The notes under the pieces are model-generated. The model saw only the letters and a program-made list of their open reading frames with translations. It ran no database searches and was not told where the DNA came from. This document shows positions 62,650 to 64,000 of a stretch of DNA of 64,000 nt, one piece after another (the stretch's first letter is position 1; each line of letters starts with the position of its first letter). Location of the stretch: contig CP136069.1 in assembly GCA_032622095.1 (NCBI GenBank), positions 170,616,394-170,680,393 on the forward strand, in the 5' to 3' direction. The translations under genes and the position numbers were made by a program. Origin of the DNA: Siphonodentalium dalli (taxonomy: Eukaryota > Mollusca > Scaphopoda > Gadilida > Siphonodentaliidae).

Positions 62650-63895
62650 AAATGTGCGCTGCAGGGTGTGCCGATGGATTCAAATGTGAAATCCAAGATG
62701 GCTCCAGGTGCCCATTTATTCTAAACAATTTAGGAAGAATTGGACAGCTTCCATCTAGAGGTACCACCAAAGAACCATACGAGTAAAATCCAAGATTGCC
62801 GATGGCGACCATGTTTTTTTTAACGAAATTTGGAAAATATCGTTGTCTCCCAGATAGAGGTCACCCTGAAGATCCGTACGAAGTTTGGTGACGATCGGAT
62901 GACGGATGTTGCCTGTATGTTGTGCCGAATGAGTTAGTCATGCAAAGACTAAAGTCCAAGATGGCCGCTGTCAGCCATGTTTTTGTAAAACATTCCGGAA
63001 AACATCGTTGGCTCTATCTGGAGGTCGCCCCGAAAGCCTTTATGAAGTTTGGTGACGATCGGATGAGGGATGTGGCCTGTAGGATGTAGTCAGACACAGA
63101 GTAAAATACGAGATGGCTGCCGTCGGCCATGGTTTAATCATCTAGATGTGATCATAATCATGCCTGTAATTTTCCAAAATGTTTCTTATATATATATGCG
63201 GGCGGCAGTGTGTGCCGATGGTTTTCAAATTTGAAATACAAGATGGCTGCTGCCGGCCATGTTTTAAACGAATTTCAGATATAATCTATGGATCCCATCT
63301 AGAGGTCACCGTGAAGATCCGTATGAAGTTTGATGACAATCGGATGATGGATGTGGCATGTAAGGTGTGCTAAAGGATTTAGTTATGCAAAGAGTAAAAT
63401 AAAAGATGGCTGCCGGCAAATTCGGAAATAAAATTGATGGCTCCCATCTAGAGGTCACCCCGAAGATCCATATGAAGTTTGGTGGCGATTAAATGAGGAA
63501 TGTACATGTATTATGTAGGGTATACCAAAGGATTTAGTCATGCAAAGAGTAAAATACAAGATGGCTGCCGGCGGCCATGTTTTCATCGAACATCGAAAAA
63601 GTGCTCCTAAACTCGCCTGTAAATTTTCAAAACATTTCTTCACTAAATGCGGGCTACATGGTGTTCCAGTGGATTCAAATTTGAAATCCAAAATGGCTGC
63701 TGGCAGCCATGTTTTTTAATTTCGGAAAATATTCGTTGGCTCCCATCTATGGTTCACCCCAAAGATCCATATAAAGTTTGGGGATGGTCGAATGAGGGAG
63801 GCGGACTGTAGTGTGGCAAGGGAATGTGTTGACGGAAGCACGGCTAGACCCACGCATGGACGACGGACGCCAACCCACCGCAATAGCTCAAACTT
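62650..63895 (+). repeat. ATGGCTGCC-family repeat with about eight tandem units
   Basis: AAGATGGC-type or similar blocks occur near 62,692, 62,792, 62,958, 63,108, 63,240, 63,402, 63,560 and 63,690, about 100-165 bp apart. Each is followed by a gccatgtttt block, ggctcccatctagaggtcac, gaagtttggtgacgatcgg and atgagggatg. Two unit types alternate irregularly, one with gattcaaatttgaaat before ATGGC and one with ttagtcatgcaaagagtaaa. The array ends with gacggaagcacgg, gacgacggacgcc and caatagctca, the apparent 3' end. Not coding. Confidence 0.82.
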
Positions 63896-64000
63896 TATAC
63901 AACTTGGACAATCTAAATCAGCTTGTATTATATAAGATATACTACTTCAATATCTAGAAATGTCCGTGACCATTTATATTTGGAAGAATACAATCTAAAA

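Overview
The window looks like nuclear DNA from an invertebrate animal, most likely a mollusc or another lophotrochozoan. The supporting signs are intron-split genes with GT/AG junctions, many decayed non-LTR retrotransposons (LINEs) of the Tx1/L1 and Jockey/CR1/L2 kinds, LINE ORF1 proteins with PHD-like or CCHC zinc fingers, piggyBac-like and hAT-like MITEs, and a dispersed repeat ending in a gacggacg-type tail that I associate with mollusc genomes. There are no operons, prokaryotic genes, rRNA or CRISPR arrays. The taxon is an inference from repeat style, not a search result.

Layout. 0-3.7 kb: two LINE copies, one minus (endonuclease, then a frameshift into RT, running off the window) and one plus (a decayed RT with a TATC tail). 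5.7-6.2 kb: a minus-strand copy of a dispersed repeat built around ATGGCTGCC/ATGGCCGCC. 6.5-16.5 kb: two exons of a claudin/PMP22-like tetraspan membrane gene on the minus strand, separated by a 9.6 kb intron. That intron is filled by two LINE copies in the sense orientation, one of which carries a nested LINE 3' fragment. 13.8-14.8 kb is saturated with GGTA/TACC half-palindromes.

18.67-37.79 kb is the dominant feature: a 19.1 kb satellite array of about 273 head-to-tail 70 bp monomers. Its internal history is readable. It contains a directly adjacent 2,733 bp duplication, a later 1.33/1.40 kb duplication overlapping its right end, a 350 bp five-mer and a 140 bp dimer. A perfect-loop hairpin repeat lies about 230 bp to its left.

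38-64 kb is a mosaic of foldback and palindromic elements. It holds an 815 bp TACACA-rich foldback, a pair of about 480 bp palindromic MITEs in opposite orientation, a 46 bp minisatellite, a LINE ORF1 relic with a PHD-like finger, and a 3 kb interspersed repeat containing diverged 140 bp units in an apparent 283 bp dimer. It also holds an ORF1-only LINE split by a piggyBac-like MITE with two mirror-image hairpins, a 1.3 kb inverted repeat pair whose arms both keep a doubled TGACGTCA site, a hAT-like element with an 8 bp target duplication, and a tandem ATGGC-family repeat at the right end.

Only the claudin-like exons are convincing host protein-coding sequence. A short divergent pair near 40.0-40.5 kb and a GPCR-like reading frame near 17.7-17.96 kb are weak candidates. 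Everything else recognisable is repeat-derived. The most unusual content is the recent layered expansion of the satellite and the concentration of cruciform-capable palindromes on both sides of it.
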